From positions 124,001 to 188,000 of the forward strand of contig CAZZLC010000004.1 of NCBI GenBank assembly GCA_964655065.1: a DNA stretch of 64,000 nucleotides, written 5' to 3'. This stretch comes from DRPG01 sp964655065. Its GTDB lineage: Bacteria > Myxococcota_A > UBA796 > GCA-2862545. Below the pieces are notes generated by a model. That model did no database searches, was not told the DNA's origin, and saw only the letters and a list, made by a program, of their open reading frames with translations. Positions 63,968 to 64,000 of the stretch are shown one piece after another. The position numbers and the translations under genes were made by a program. The stretch's first letter is position 1. Each line of letters opens with the position of its first letter.

Positions 63968-64000
63968 CGTCACCTCCCGGGAGGCGACGTATCGACGTCG

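Overview
The window is a 64 kb, roughly 68-70% G+C, densely coded bacterial chromosome segment that carries mostly core genes. The signs point to a Gram-negative, outer-membrane-bearing, deltaproteobacterial (Myxococcota-like) organism: a TolC/RND/adaptor efflux set, lipoproteins with lipoboxes, SppA, an RdgC-family protein, an H+/Na+-pumping pyrophosphatase, and regulators that combine FHA, PP2C, MoxR, VWA and response-regulator domains. GTG and TTG starts, usually with a GGAGG-type Shine-Dalgarno, are common. No transposase, integrase, phage gene, CRISPR array or rRNA was seen. The taxonomic placement is an inference from gene content.

Layout. 1-4.2 kb (minus): FHA protein, HTH-receiver regulator, two exported proteins and the N-terminal half of guaA. 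4.4-11.5 kb (minus): an information-processing block reading tRNA-Gln, prs, rplY/ctc, pth, hppA, rpsF, rplI, dnaB, with rpsR missing from its usual place. 11.5-14 kb (minus): MoxR ATPase, unknown protein, VWA protein. 14.3-16.2 kb (plus): a NYN/LOTUS nuclease-like protein with basic repeats. 16.2-25.7 kb (minus): one long run of tightly packed genes (TPR membrane protein, GT4 glycosyltransferase, Alg14-like and Alg13-like subunits, a SerA-like dehydrogenase, then adaptor, RND pump and TolC). 25.7-28.3 kb: lipoprotein, queG and a PfkB sugar/nucleoside kinase. 28.4-33.1 kb (minus): a winged-helix protein plus a 1219-residue double ATPase, followed upstream by trxB and a rhomboid protease with a long tail. 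36.5-43.2 kb: LON-domain protein, gamma-glutamyltranspeptidase, and a PP2C/VWA/membrane-protein set. 43.2-51.4 kb (minus): metallo-hydrolase, tRNA-Arg, RdgC-like pair, a protein with two apparent Sm/Hfq-like repeats, an IF2_N-domain coiled-coil protein, a small protein, a membrane-tailed subtilisin and SppA. 51.5-64 kb: orphan Dam methylase, exported protein, thiolase, small basic protein, holB-folC-accD, LD-carboxypeptidase, pyruvate kinase, and a GNAT/N-formylglutamate amidohydrolase/lipoprotein hydrolase trio.

The two places that look least described are the predicted tandem-Sm protein at 45497-46258, which may be an Hfq-like RNA binder and lies next to an IF2_N protein, and the winged-helix plus double-ATPase pair at 28400-33104, whose second HerA-like ATPase domain has lost its P-loop lysine while keeping Walker B. 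Several divergent intergenic regions hold short perfect palindromes that look like operators. All functional calls come from reading motifs by eye, with no database search.
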